Positions 42,024 through 53,891 of a stretch of DNA of 64,000 bases are shown here, piece after piece. The position numbers and the translations under genes are program-made. The DNA comes from Lolium rigidum (lineage: Eukaryota > Streptophyta > Magnoliopsida > Poales > Poaceae), in the NCBI RefSeq assembly GCF_022539505.1, contig NC_061510.1, positions 32,451,047-32,515,046 of the forward strand, given 5' to 3'. The notes below the pieces were generated by a model. The model was not told the DNA's origin and made no database searches. It saw nothing but the letters and a program-made list of their open reading frames with translations. Positions within the stretch are counted from its first letter, which is position 1. The number at the start of each line of letters is the position of its first letter.

Positions 42024-43462
42024 GAGCATCTCCAGCCGCGTCCCCAAAGCGTCCCTTAAACCGCGCCGGATTGAGCGTTTGGGGACGTGTTTTGTTCGTG
42101 CCGCCTTTGGAGGACATCGCTCCCCAGCCGCGTCCCCAAACGCCGCCCCCAAACATTTAAAATACTTTTTTTTTGATTTTTTATTTCAATTTCCACAAAC
42201 TAATACATAATTTGGAACGTGGTTTACACGAGAACACAGTTAGGCACATGGTTTTCCACAAACTAATACATAGTTTGAACCGTCGTGGACACAAATATAA
42301 AATTTTGCAAAGAAACTAAACCTAACTAGGCCGTGCATCGAAGGTTTCCTATGTTCGTCGCTAAGAAAGAACACTCGAGGGCACACCCGGTCACCTAAAG
42401 CTGGAAAATCCAGCGGGAGGATGGTGCCCTTGTTGGTTCTACCGAGGAGGCGAACATCCGAAACCTCCGTGCACGTGTTCGCTGCGAAGAAAGAACACTC
42501 GGTCGTCCTCCTCGTCGGTCGCTGTCGCCTCGGTAGTCCCGGCGGCACCGCGTCTCGTCGAAGACCTTGACGCTCATGTCCCTGTCGCCGAAGTAGGAGA
42601 ATAGGAGGATGAAGCCGGCTTGGAGGCTGTGCTGCCGCGCGAACTTCTCCCAGCCGATGTTGAGGTACATCTTGCCGCGCGCGTCGTTGATCACGTCGAC
42701 AATCCACCGGTAGTAGCCGCACACAACCTCCCGCAGATGCATCGTGCGCGGGTGATCGTCGCCGGCGACGTAGTCGGCGAAGGAGTCCGGCAGCCTCTGG
42801 ATGCCGCACGGGTCGTCTTTGAGGACGAGGACGAACTCGAACCGCACGTTCGGCTCCACGTCCATCTCCGACGATGATGAAGCCGGCGGCGTGGAAGGCG
42901 ACGGCGAGCGTTCAGCTCTGCCGCGGCCACGACCACGACCACGGCCGCGAGGTCGGCCTCCGCCTCTACCGGACATAGCGTCGAGTCTTGTTGAGATGGT
43001 GGCGGCTAGGGTTTGGGAGAGAGGCGCTAGGGTTTGTGTGTGAGAGGGACGATGAGAGGCGGCCCTTTTATAGGCCGGAGGGAGGCGGAGGAGCGGTGGC
43101 GCGCATTAACGCCGGCACGCAGAGCTAGGCACGACGGGACGCGTCGGCTGCGGGAGCTGCACCGTCGGCCGCGTCGGCTGCGGAAGCCGCACCGCCAATA
43201 ACTTCCGTCGCGAGGTAGGCGACGGTTAGGTTAAAAATTTATTGTGCCGCTGACGAGTCGGCCCCGCCACTCCCCGCCTCGCTTTTCGTTGTGTCCGGCG
43301 TCCCCGGTGCGTCCCCTGTGGGACGGGGACGGGCTTGGGGCGCCGTATGGGGGCGCGCCGGACAAAAATGGGCTTTGGGGGACGCGGCTGGAACGATTTT
43401 TTTGTTCGGCGCGCCCCAAATCCCTTTGGGGGACGCTTTGGGGGAGGCGGCTGGAGATGCTC
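42024..43462 (-). mobile_element. PIF/Harbinger-type element with B3-like cargo (1,439 bp, TTA duplication)
   Basis: Begins gagcatctccagccgcgtcc and ends ggcggctggagatgctc, with TTA on both sides (42021-42023, 43463-43465). It is in inverted orientation relative to 32149-33588. A TATA box (cctataaaagggcc on minus) lies near 43067. It is the best-preserved copy of the B3-carrying type. Confidence 0.87.
42395..42976 (-). CDS. B3-like protein with Arg/Gly-rich tail (Harbinger cargo)
   Basis: A 193-residue frame from ATG at 42976. It has an Arg/Gly-rich N-terminus (MSGRGGGRPRGRGRG), a Ser/Pro linker, an acidic EMDVEP, then a B3-like fold (FEFVLVLKDDPCGIQRLPDS, YYRWIVDVIND, NIGWEKFARQHSL, LFSYFGDRDMSVKVFDE). 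The C-terminus differs from its sister at 32624-33103, which stops at an acidic GEDD. Here the reading runs on about 34 residues because plus-strand 42500-42502 reads CGG where CAG (TGA on the coding strand) is expected, and a nearby one-base insertion shifts the frame. The run-on is therefore probably not real. The gene has its own TATA box and a ~95 bp leader. Function is unknown beyond likely DNA binding. Confidence 0.75.
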   Translation of the reverse strand: MSGRGGGRPRGRGRGRGRGRAERSPSPSTPPASSSSEMDVEPNVRFEFVLVLKDDPCGIQRLPDSFADYVAGDDHPRTMHLREVVCGYYRWIVDVINDARGKMYLNIGWEKFARQHSLQAGFILLFSYFGDRDMSVKVFDETRCRRDYRGDSDRRGGRPSVLSSQRTRARRFRMFASSVEPTRAPSSRWIFQL

Positions 43463-43734
43463 TTAATTTACATAATTTACATGGATTAGATAACAAGAGT
43501 TGCGTATATATATGATCATGCCCTGGACATCGATATGATCATTCGCCACCAAGTTGACAAGTAAGCGGTACTAGTTTACGACCAGCTGCTGGCATTGCGT
43601 GCTGGTTTCTCCAGCTTCCTAGGTCAACTTATCGATCTTCTTGGTTGCATGAACGAATGAATGTGCATGCGGCTAATTCAAATGTAAAATGCATTGGCTG
43701 TATATTCTCTCTCTATCTCTCACTCAATCTGTGC

Positions 43735-43965
43735 TGATCAAGTTGGCGGAGACGTGGTGGCTCAAGGCTAGTAAAATAATTCAAGGAAAAGACCGGAAGC
43801 ACTTTGGTGCGTCTGTCACATCGATCTGCTGGTCCCTCTGGAAATAGCGCAATGCGCGAGTATTCAACAGTGTTAGCCAACAATTCTCGGTGTATGATCT
43901 TGTGCCACCAATTATTGATGAATTCAAAACTTGCCGTCACTTGGTTCGCAAAGATTGACGATAAT
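43735..43965 (+). pseudogene. LINE ORF2 C-terminal remnant
   Basis: The plus strand reads ETWWLKASKIIQGKDRKHF, then ICWSLWK, a stop, and RNARVFNSVS, the W..WK.RNARVFN pattern at the end of plant LINE polyproteins. Only ~75 codons remain. A TAG sits inside the WK-RNARVF motif. Confidence 0.65.
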
Positions 43966-46002
43966 CTTGTAAACTACTTTCTACCTTCTATAAAATTTTG
44001 GTGCCTCCAGGCGTACCCTCCAAAAAATGAGATTAGCAAGGATATCCAATCGAGGTAAAAAATATGTTGGTTACTTGGTGCCACAACTACATATCCGGCC
44101 ATTTAAGTCCCCATGGCACACCAAAAGCCTTTTCAGTGTATGATTTGGACAAGTCATGATGGACCAAATAGAAAAAACGTCTGTTGTTCTCTACCCTCTC
44201 GCCGAGTCCAAAACAACGCGCACGGTTCTCCTCTACAAAACCGTTTGCTATCTTGAGAGAGTCCGTGGGGAGAGAAGGTCGGCGCCGACTCCCTCCCACT
44301 CCTCCCAGTTACAACTACAGGAAAATTTGGCGAAGCCATGTACGTGTGCAGGAAGATACGACGAATCGGCCTTTAATTGGCGGGTGGGTATGTACGTGAC
44401 AACAGATCGACAAGCCATGGCCTAGAAGTCGGTCTACATGCATGGTTCCTTGTACTATATATAAATTTTTGAGAGAAATACCAAATAGTCTTACAATGTC
44501 CACCATCACGATGAGATCAAGATTACGAGTATTGGACTACGGCTATGATGGGGAAGAGATGGAGATGGAGATGGAGGTGTGGCTATGGTGATGGAGATGG
44601 TGGTGGCTCTGCGGTCGATCTCTCTATTGTGAAATTGATATAGGCCTCTTCATGAAAGTTGCGGGGTTTGACAAGGTGAAGGCAGTGCCACATGATACTG
44701 ACGCTCGTTAAAGCGTCCACACATTGTATTCGTGGCCTCTTTGACTTGGGAATATTTGGAACTCACATATCTTCATTAATTAGCCTTGATTTCATCATAG
44801 AAGCTTCCATTTTTGCAAGGATGAAATTCAAAGATAGGATTTTCACATCTATGCAATAATTAGTAAATAGTGGAGTCTAGAGAGTTATCTCATCAAATCC
44901 TTGACTAATATCTGGTTTAAACGGCTAAAAATGGTTTTATTTCAACCATCCTGTGGATGCATGCACATGTCACTTCACGACGAATAATGGTACCCACCGA
45001 AGCATTCATGTCATTTCACTAGCGGACGATGCTACCCGCTGAAGCATGTATATGACAAAGCCTGCGGATGCTGCTTCCGGCTAAAGCATGCGCCGGGAGG
45101 AGGAAGAGCACGTGTTAAGTAGTTGTGCTAGTTTGTTTACTTGATTAGTCCCCTCTCTATGCGCATTGTTGTACCTTCTTCCCCGCCTTGTGACTTATAC
45201 GAGACGAGGCACACCAGTTGCCATGTAGAAAAAATTCTACCATAGGGGGGCCACCCCCCCCCCCCTAGTATACGAGCTTCCTAATTCCGCATTTTCCCTA
45301 GCACGTATATCAGACGTTTTCTCTTCTGCTGGTGGCGGAGACAAGGGCTAGTTGGATGGTTGGTTCTTGGCGGCAGCCAGAATTGCTAGTTTCGGCAGCG
45401 TTCTCCAATAGCGGGGAAGTTTCTCTTCTGCTGGTGGCGGAATGAACGGGTACTACCTAAGATAAATTAATCTATGCACGATACAATATTCAAAACAGTG
45501 TTATTTGGTGTATGATTTTAGGTATGGCAGAAGCGCTTGCTAGATAACTGGCTCAGCCGACGTGCTCAATGTGTTTAGAGTGTTGCCATTGTGCTACGGC
45601 GGAGGCAGAAAAATTATACAAGGGGGCAGTGAAAGAAACCGAGGCACCAAAACTGATAGGGAGGGCTAAAGCAGTAAGAACCCGTAATTTTGACGTGGTT
45701 TTTTGCACAAAAAGCAGAGAGTGGCGATACATAGGTCGAGCTACGATTCAATCCGGATGCTAGGTGCAAAAACCACCCACGTAGCTACGTATTGTACATG
45801 CTCTATCCGCTAGCTTCTCGTGATCTCAATCTGGTCCGGTGATCCATTGGTCGTCTGGCAATAGAAAGCTGTTAACTATAGTAACTAGTGCTGGTACTAG
45901 CCAGCGAGTAAGCTACACATCGATGTCGACCGTCGGGTCGTCGATCTACGATTCAATCCCGATGGTCAATTTCAATTTCTGCGCTACGTACGGGCGAGTC
46001 CG
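43966..46002. repeat. Anonymous repeat blocks and non-coding DNA
   Basis: About 44300-44460 matches 41870-42010. About 45740-46000 matches 17990-18230. About 44990-45090 has three degenerate ~45 bp repeats containing gaagcatg. A G6/C13 run lies near 45245-45266. No gene is recognised. Confidence 0.6.
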
Positions 46003-46156
46003 TGTTAGAGTACGTGTATAATTAGAGATAGACTAGGATCTTCTTGTACCCCAAGTCGTTAGATATCTTACCCTCCAAGTCATGTACCTCTATATATACC
46101 CCATGAGAGTCATTGCAATACAACAACGAAATATTAGGGTTCTATATTTTCCAATA
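46003..46156 (+). mobile_element. Solo LTR of a very small LTR retrotransposon (154 bp)
   Basis: Begins tgttagagtacgtgtataa and ends tattttccaata. It has an internal TATA-like ctctatatatacccc and is flanked by an exact 5 bp duplication gtccg (45998-46002 and 46157-46161). Its length suits a TRIM-type or small copia LTR. Confidence 0.85.
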
Positions 46157-46289
46157 GTCCGAACTCCGAAGCGCATGCATGAATGATATGTGTGGATGGA
46201 TATGCATGATACTGGCAAATTAAGAATGCACATGCCTAAAACACTGATCTAATAATGGCTATTAGCGCCATGGACAAGTTGCATGCCTG

Positions 46290-46929
46290 GATCTAAATTT
46301 TGTATGGGCGGTCTGTTTGGACATGTTTTCCATGCTGGTGTGGAATGATTCCTTCGTACCTATCGTGCAACATCGATCTGACCCATATTCTCGGGGCCTG
46401 CGTGCAGGTGCCCTACGTGTGTTTTCACCTCTTTGGCCGTTGCTAAGATAGCTTGTCAATGGGGCCGTTGCCAGACGATCGCGCGACCAGCCAATACAGT
46501 GAAACAGCTGGTGAGAGAAAAAAAATGTGAAGGCATGGCAAAAGATTTGCCTTAATTCGTTGAATAAGGAATTTAAAGTTTGGGGTTACAAGAAACGCAA
46601 AAAGATCCATTCTCCTAATATCAAAGAAAACCAAATGCTTAGCACCAGCCAACATGGACGCAATGGCTTCTAACTTAATATTCAAGCAGAAAATAGTTGG
46701 CCATGCGCTTTGTATAGTTGTTCATTCCTGAGACGAAATCATTTATATGGTTGTTGGTGACTATAATGGAATTCGTCAGCTTCCAAGCCTGCGTGAGGGG
46801 AGAGAGAGCACGCGCACTAGGATGAGTAGAGGCATGTCAGATTGTAGGGATTGTACAGTTGTCTGTCCGGGTTACCCAACTCTCTACATTGCTAGAGGTG
46901 TCCAGTTCCCACTCATAAGACTAGCATAG
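46290..46929. repeat. Anonymous repeat block, copy of 36590-37000 with an insertion
   Basis: Matches 36590-37000 on both sides of an extra segment at about 46505-46715. That segment (atggcaaaagatttgcctta, gttgaataagg) resembles the 3' end of a Triticeae LINE. Confidence 0.65.
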
Positions 46930-47165
46930 TGGAAAATATCATACATTAATATCATACACTAATGTCATGTATATGATACTAGTTTATAATATTATCCGTA
47001 TAATATGATGTATTTGCCGTTAAATCTCCTAGCTTACGTAATATGATAAGTCACATATCTATAATATCACTCTCATCTCTCATCCACGCTCTCTCCTCTT
47101 AAATTATTATATCACATCAAATTTTTACCAACATAGCATGCATGATACTACTTATGGCCCGACCC
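46930..47165. mobile_element. Possible AT-rich MITE
   Basis: The left part (gtggaaaatatcatacatt) and right part (gcatgcatgatactac) are loosely inverted copies around an AT-rich core. No clear target-site duplication, so it is tentative. Confidence 0.35.
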
Positions 47166-47184
47166 ACCAACGAAGGAAGCAACA

Positions 47185-47985
47185 GCTCATAGTGTCGCAC
47201 CTAGCGAGGCTTAGGTGTGTGGTGGTATATAGAGTGGTGTATAACCCACTAGTGTCTCGTGACCTGTGACTATGGGAACAAGTTGAGGTGGCCATCGGCA
47301 CATGCAGGAAGGCCGTCGGCGCCTCGTCGTCGGGCTAATCCCTTCTCGGCATAGACCCATTTGTTGTCGGCAATAGGCTGGTCATCAGCACATCAGCCTG
47401 TGCCGATGGCTTTACAACTAACGGCTGTTTAGCAATTCTGGCTACAATTTTTCCAAAATATTCTCAATTTTTTTACAATTATTTTCTAATCTATCACATG
47501 GATCATTTTAACTATAACTACACTTAATTTTAGATCAAATTATACTCATGGCAACACTTTCCGGTCGGTTACCCATGCCCACACTACTCCAGCACCAACA
47601 TGCTAGCTTATAGTGTCGTAGCTAGTGAGGCTTAGCTGTGTGGTGGTATATAGAATGGCGTATAACCCACTAGTATCTCGTGGCGCTAACGACCTGTGGC
47701 CGTCGGCACAGCTAAGAAGGCCGTCGGCACCTCGTCGTCGAGCTAATCCCTTCTCAGCACATGATGGTCGTCGCACAGTAGCATGTGCCGACGGCTTTAG
47801 AACTAACGGCCGTTTGGCAATTCTAGCTAGAATTTTTCCAAAAAATTCTTATTTTTTTTAGTTTTTTTCTAATCTCTTGCATGGATCATTTTTAATTGTA
47901 ACTACACTTAATCTTAGATTAAATTACACTCATGGTCAGACTTCCCGATCGGTTACCCATCCTCACACTACTCCAACCCCAACAC
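47185..47985. repeat. Tandem duplication of a ~420 bp non-coding unit
   Basis: Two diverged copies (starting at about 47187 and 47608). They share tggtggtatatag, gtataacccactagt, gccgtcggc, tgtgccgacggctt-type sequence and gatcggttacccat-type sequence. Confidence 0.8.
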
Positions 47986-48615
47986 GCTTAACTTCTAAGT
48001 TCATTCTCGTGGAAGAAATAACAACATGTTGATAATACTACCATATAAATTATATTAATCCTTAGACCGTGATATCACAACTCTTTATTATTTTTAATTT
48101 TAAACAATTATTTAAATAAACATCAATGGTCAAGTAATAATAATATTTATGCAAAATTCAATTATTAATTTTAAATTTCAAAAATTATATGAAGAAGAAT
48201 TTCTAGTAAAAATTAAAATCTTCATGCTTTCATATTTACCTATAGAATTTTTAAAATATAAAAAATCGCAAACGGCCATTGGCCAGAAAATTTGGATGTA
48301 ACTTTTTGAGATGATCATTTTGATAGGTTATACATTGTTTCCAACGGCGTATGCAAAAGATAATGCCACTTTTACCGAGAAATAAACCTTTTTTGCAATT
48401 GATTCTCCTGAAGGCACCGTCTGCCGTCGATCGATGTAGGATATTGATACGTACGTCGGTACGTGTGGTGGTGTGGCTTTGCTACTCCAACGACCATGCC
48501 AGCTTGCTCGCAAATCAGGACAGTGACGATACGGCTGGTATGGTGCTTGCACTCCACCTCACGACTGTTAATTTTGGGAGGAACGGTCGTACCCTCTTTC
48601 GAGGGACCGGTTGCA
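47986..48615. other. AT-rich stretch and third copy of a repeat segment
   Basis: 47990-48300 is AT-rich without features. 48440-48545 repeats the gatacgtacgtcggta ... cagcttgctcgcaaatcagg segment seen at 31620 and 41680. Confidence 0.55.
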
Positions 48616-50391
48616 TGTTATTGAAGGAGATATGCCCTAGAGGCAATAATAAAGTGGTTATTATTTATATCTTTATGTTTATGATAAATGTTTATATATC
48701 ATGTTATAATTGTATTAACCGAAACATTAGTACATGTGTGATATGTAGACAAACAAAGAAGTCCCTAGTATGCCTCTTAACTAGCTTGTTGATTAATGGA
48801 TGATTAGTTTCATAATCATGAACATTGGATGTTATTAATAACAAGGTTATGTCATTGTATGAATGATGTAATGGACACACCCAATTAAGCGTAGCATAAG
48901 ATCTCGTCATTAAGTTATTTGCTATAAGCTTTCGATACATAGTTACCTAGTCCTTATGACCATGAGATCATGTAAATCACTTATACCGAGAAAGGTACTT
49001 TGATTACACCAAACACCACTTGCGTAAATGGGTGGCTATAAAGGTGGGATTAAGTATCCGGAAAGTATGAGTTGAGGCATATGGATCAACGGTGGGACTT
49101 GTCCATCCCGATGACGGATAGATATACTCCGGGCCCTCTCGGTGGAATGTCGTCTAATGTCTTGCAAGCATATTAATGAGTTCATAAGAGACCACATACC
49201 ACGGTACGAGTAAAGAGTACTTGTCAGGAGACGAGGTTGAACAAGGTATAGAGTGATACCGAAGATCAAACCTCGGACAAGTAAAATATCGCGTGACAAA
49301 GGGATTGGTATTGTATGTGAATGGTTCATTCGATCTCTAAAGTCATCGTTGAATATGTGGGAGCCATTATGGATCTCCAGATCCCGCTATTGGTTATTGG
49401 TCGGAGTGAGTACTCAACCATGTCCGCATAGTTCACGAACCGTAGGGTGACACACTTAAAGTTGGATGTTGAAATGGTAGTACTTGAATATGGAATGGAG
49501 TTCGAATATTTGTTCGGAGTCCGGATGAAATCCCGGACATCACGAGGAGTTCGGAATGGTCCGGAGAATAAGATTCATATATAGGATGTCATTTTATGTG
49601 AATTAAAATGATCCGGAAGGTTCTACGGAAGGTTCTAGAAGGTTCTAGAAAAGTCCGGAAGAAATAAGGATGGAAGGTGGAGTCCCAGAGGGACTCCACC
49701 CACCTTGGCCGGCCAACCTAAGGGAGGAGGAGTCCCAAGTGGACTCCCCACCATGGTGGCCGGCCACCCCACCAAGGAAAGGGGGAGTCCCACTCCCCTA
49801 GGTTTGGACACTTGGAAGGTTTTTGTTGGGGTCTTATTCGGACTCTTTGACCTAAACCTTGGGGCCTCCACCTATATAAAGAGGGGAGAGAGGGGCTGGC
49901 CGGCCACTCAAGCCACCACCATGGCCGCACCCCTCAAGGGTGCCCTAGCCGGCGCCCCTCTCCCCAAACCCTAGCGGACTCTCTCCTCCACCATATCCCG
50001 CACGCTTCAGCGAAGCTCCGCCGGATTTCTCCACCACCACCGACACCACGCCGTCGTGCTGTCGGATTCAAGAGGAGCTACTACTTTCTCTGCCCGCTGG
50101 AACGGGGAGGTGGACGTCGTCTTCATCAACAACCGAACGTGTGACCGAGTATGGAGGTGCTGCCCGTTCGTGGCGCCGGAACCGATCGTGATCAAGATCT
50201 TCTACGCGCTTTTGCAAGCGGCAAGTGAACGTCTACCTCAGCAACAAGAGCCTCATCTTGTAGGCTTTGGAATCTCTTCAAGGGTGAGACTCGATACCCC
50301 CTCGTTGCTACCGTTTTCTAGATTGCATCTTGGCTTGGATTGCGTGTTCGCGGTAGGAAAGTTTTTGTTTTCTATGCAACGTTATCCTACA
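48616..50391 (+). repeat. 5' LTR of the Angela/BARE-type element (1,776 bp)
   Basis: Starts tgttattgaaggagatatgc and continues cctagaggcaataataaa, the hallmark of Angela/WIS/BARE LTRs. Ends ttatcctaca. A TATA box (cctatataaagagggg) lies at about 49872-49885. Short frames inside are not genes. Confidence 0.88.
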
Positions 50392-52494
50392 GTGGTATCA
50401 GAGCCGTGTCTATGCATAGATGGTTGCACGAGTAGAACACAATGGTTTTGTGGGCGTTGATGCTCTTGTTATCTTTAGTTTGAGTACTTTGCATCTTTGT
50501 GGCATAGTGGGATGAAGCGGCTCGGGCTAACTTTACATGACCGCGTTCATGAGACTTGCTCCTTGTTCGACATGCAACTTGTATTGCATAAGAGGCTTTG
50601 CGGGTGTCTGTCTCTCCTGCTATAGTGAAGATTCAATTTACTCTTCTATTGACAACACTAGTATCACCGTTGTGGTTCATGTTCGTAGGTAGATTAGATC
50701 TTACTCGAAAACCCTAAACCACGTAAAATATGCAAACCAAATTAGAGACGTCTAACTTGTTTTTGCAGGGTTTGGTGATGTGATATGGCCATGATGTGAT
50801 GATGAATATGTATGAGATGATCATTATTGTATTATGGCAACCGGCGAGAGCCTTATGGTTGTCTTTAAATTTCATGTTGAGTAGTATTTCAAAGTAGTTG
50901 TAATAGTTGCTACATGAGGTGAACAACCATGAAGACGGCGCCATGAACCTTGACGCTACGCCGACGATGATGGAGATCATGCCCGTTGATGATGGAGATC
51001 ATGTCCGTGCTTTGGAGATGAAGATCGAAGGCGCAAAGACTAAAGGGCCATATCATATCACATATGAATTGCATGTGATGTTAATCCTTTATGCATCTTA
51101 TTTTGCTTAGAACGCGACGGTAGCATTATAAGATGATCCCTCACATTAATATCAAGATAATAAAGTGTTCTCCCCTCGTATGCACCGTTGTACAGTTCGT
51201 CGTTTCAAAGCATCTCGTGATGATCGGATGTGATAGATTCAACGATTCACATACAACGGGTGTAAGCCATGTTGCACACGCAGAATACTTGGGTTTGCTT
51301 GACGAGCCTAGCATGTACAGACATGGCCTCGGGATAACGGAAACCGAAAGGTTGAACACGAGTCATATGGATGATATGATCAACATGTTGATGTTCACCA
51401 TTGAAGCTACATCATCTCACGTGATGATCGTTTTTTTTTTGGTGTAGTGAATTTGGATCGTGTACCACTTAACAACTATGAGGGATGTTGTATTAAGTGG
51501 GAGTTCATTAGTAATTAGATTAAAACATGAACTAATTATCATAAACATAGTCTGAGTAGTATTTTGAATTAATTTTGTAGTATTGGCATCCGTTTACTAC
51601 TATGCGCTAGTCTTATAATTGAGATAGAAATACTCGTTAAAATCTGACTAGAAACTTTACGGATTGGTACCGTATTGTTAATGAATCAAGAAATGATTAA
51701 GTCCTATTGCAAACTTTTAGTGAAACTCACTTTGTTGATTCGGAGAGCTATGGTTTCAATTAGTACCTAAAGTTATCTTGTCTCCGTGAAACTTGAAGTT
51801 CAAATCTGTTTGAAAAGTAAGGAGCTGAAAATTTAGTTTTCAGAAATAATCAAGGTACGAGATATATGTGATATCTAAGACCTTATTGCAAGATGATAGA
51901 ATATAAATTTGGTGAGACTACATAAACTCATAAGTTTTATGGGAATGTACAAAGGTTGAAGACGCAAGGCGTCCCAATCCTCCAACTATTGGGGCACTAA
52001 CGATATTCGCATATCCATGAAGTGATTGTCCTTTGTATGCACCGTTGCTAAGACTCGTCGTTTCGAAGCATCACGTGATGATCGGGTGTTATAGATTCTA
52101 CGTGTGCTTCCAACGGGTGCAAGCCAGATTTGCATATGCGAATACTAAGGTTTAAACTTTATGAGCCTAGCATGTACGGACATGGTCTCAGAAAGTTATC
52201 ATGAATTGATGGATAAAATTATGAGTGAAATTGTTCATCGTATTAAAAATTTACTAATAGTGAAATCTGAAACACTTGTCATATGATGATCAACTTCAAA
52301 GTAAGAACCTCAAGGTTATTGGTATTTGACCAACAAACCTAGAAGTTATTGATGTTGAAATGTTTTTCTGAATAATGAGGAAAGCTAAAAGAGAAACTGC
52401 AAAAGATATTTTGGTAAAAGAAAAGAAAAGACTAGAAAGTCTAGCTCGGGTGTATATAAATGATATACATGTTATGGTTGTATTCCTAGTTAAG
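50392..52494 (+). pseudogene. Leader and decayed gag region of the Angela/BARE-type element
   Basis: Begins with the primer-binding site. An ATG near 50421 opens a short frame (VARVEHNGFVGVDALVI) that stops within 30 codons. The rest has stops in all frames. Two related segments (ccgttgtacagttcgtcgtt at about 51186 and ccgttgctaagactcgtcgt at about 52041) show an internal duplication. The last part before the insertion, ERLESLARVYINDIHVMVVF-like, may be a remnant of the gag-protease border. No intact product is possible. Confidence 0.6.
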
Positions 52495-53891
52495 TGATGA
52501 CCCACAAGTATAGGGGATCGCAACAGTCTTCGAGGGAAGTATTACCCAATTTATTGATTCGACACAAGGGGAGACAAAGAACACTTGGAAGCCTTAACAA
52601 CGGAGTTGTCAATTCAGTTGCACCTGGAAACAAGACTTGCTCGCAAGAGTTTATCGATAGTAACGAGTTTTATAGTAGCAGCGGTAGTGAAATAACAGCA
52701 GCAGAGTAACAAAGACAGCGAGTAGTGATTATAGTAAACAGCGAGGATTAAAATACGTAGGCACGGGGACGGATGACGGGCGTTGCATGGATGAGAGAAA
52801 CTCATATAACAATCATAGCAGGGCATTTGCGAGATAATAATAAAACGGTGTCCAAGTACTAATCAATCAATAGGCATGTGTTCCAATTATAGTCGTACGT
52901 GCTCGCAATGAGAAACTTGCACAACATCTTTTGTCCTACCAGCCGGTGGCAGCCGGGCCTCAAGGGAAACTACTTGGATATTAAGGTACTCCTTTTAATA
53001 GAGTACCGGAGCAAAGCATTAACACTCCGTGAACACATGTGATCCTCACATCACTGCCATTCCCTCCGGTTGTCCCGATTTCGTCACTTCGGGGCCATTG
53101 GTTCCGGACAGCGACATGTGTATACAACTTGCGGGTAAGATCATAAACAACGAATATCTTCATGAATCAATAACATGTTCAGATCTGAGATCATGGCACT
53201 CGGGCCCTAGTGACAAGCATTAAGCATAACAAGTTGCAACAATATCATAAAAGTACCATCTACGGACACTAGGCACTATGCCCTAACAATCTTATGCTAT
53301 TACATGACCAATCTCATCCAATCCCTACCATCCCCTTCACCTACAGCGGGGGAATTACTCACACATGGATGGGGGAAACATTGCTGGTTGATGGAGAGGC
53401 GTTGGCGGTGATGGCGGTGATGATCTCCTCCAATTCCCCGTCCCGGCGGAGTGCCGAACGGAGACTTCGGCTCCCGCGACGGAGTTTCGCGATGTGGCGG
53501 CGTTCGGAGGGTTTACGGCGACTTCGACTTCTCTCCGGGCGTTTTTAGGTCGAGGCGAATAAGTAGTCCGAAGGAGGGCGTCGGAGGCCGGCCGAGGGGC
53601 CACACCACAGGGCCGCGCGGGCCTCCCCGGGCCGCGCCGCCCTATGGTGTGGGGCCCTCGGGCCTCCACTTCAATTGCCCTTACGGCTCCGTTAGTTTCC
53701 TGGGAAAATAGGGCCTTCGCATAAATTCCGAGGTTTTTCCCGAAAGTTGGATTTCTGCACAAAAACGAGACACCGAGAGCAGTTCTGCTGAAAACAGCGT
53801 TAGTCCGTGTTAGTTGCATCCAAAATACACAAATTAGAGGCAAAACAATAGCAAAAGTGTTCGGGAAAGTAGATACGTTTTGGACGTATCA
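52495..53891 (-). repeat. 3' LTR of Athila-type element 2
   Basis: 1,397 bp. Compared with its partner it carries at least eight differences in the first ~300 bp, all at CAG or CTG positions (for example aacgagtt for aacagtt, atacgtag for atactgtag). Confidence 0.9.

Noticed and set aside
49635..49974. Frames with Pro/Gly-rich products in the copia LTR
   Set aside because: They lie inside a recognised Angela/BARE-type LTR around its TATA box and leader.
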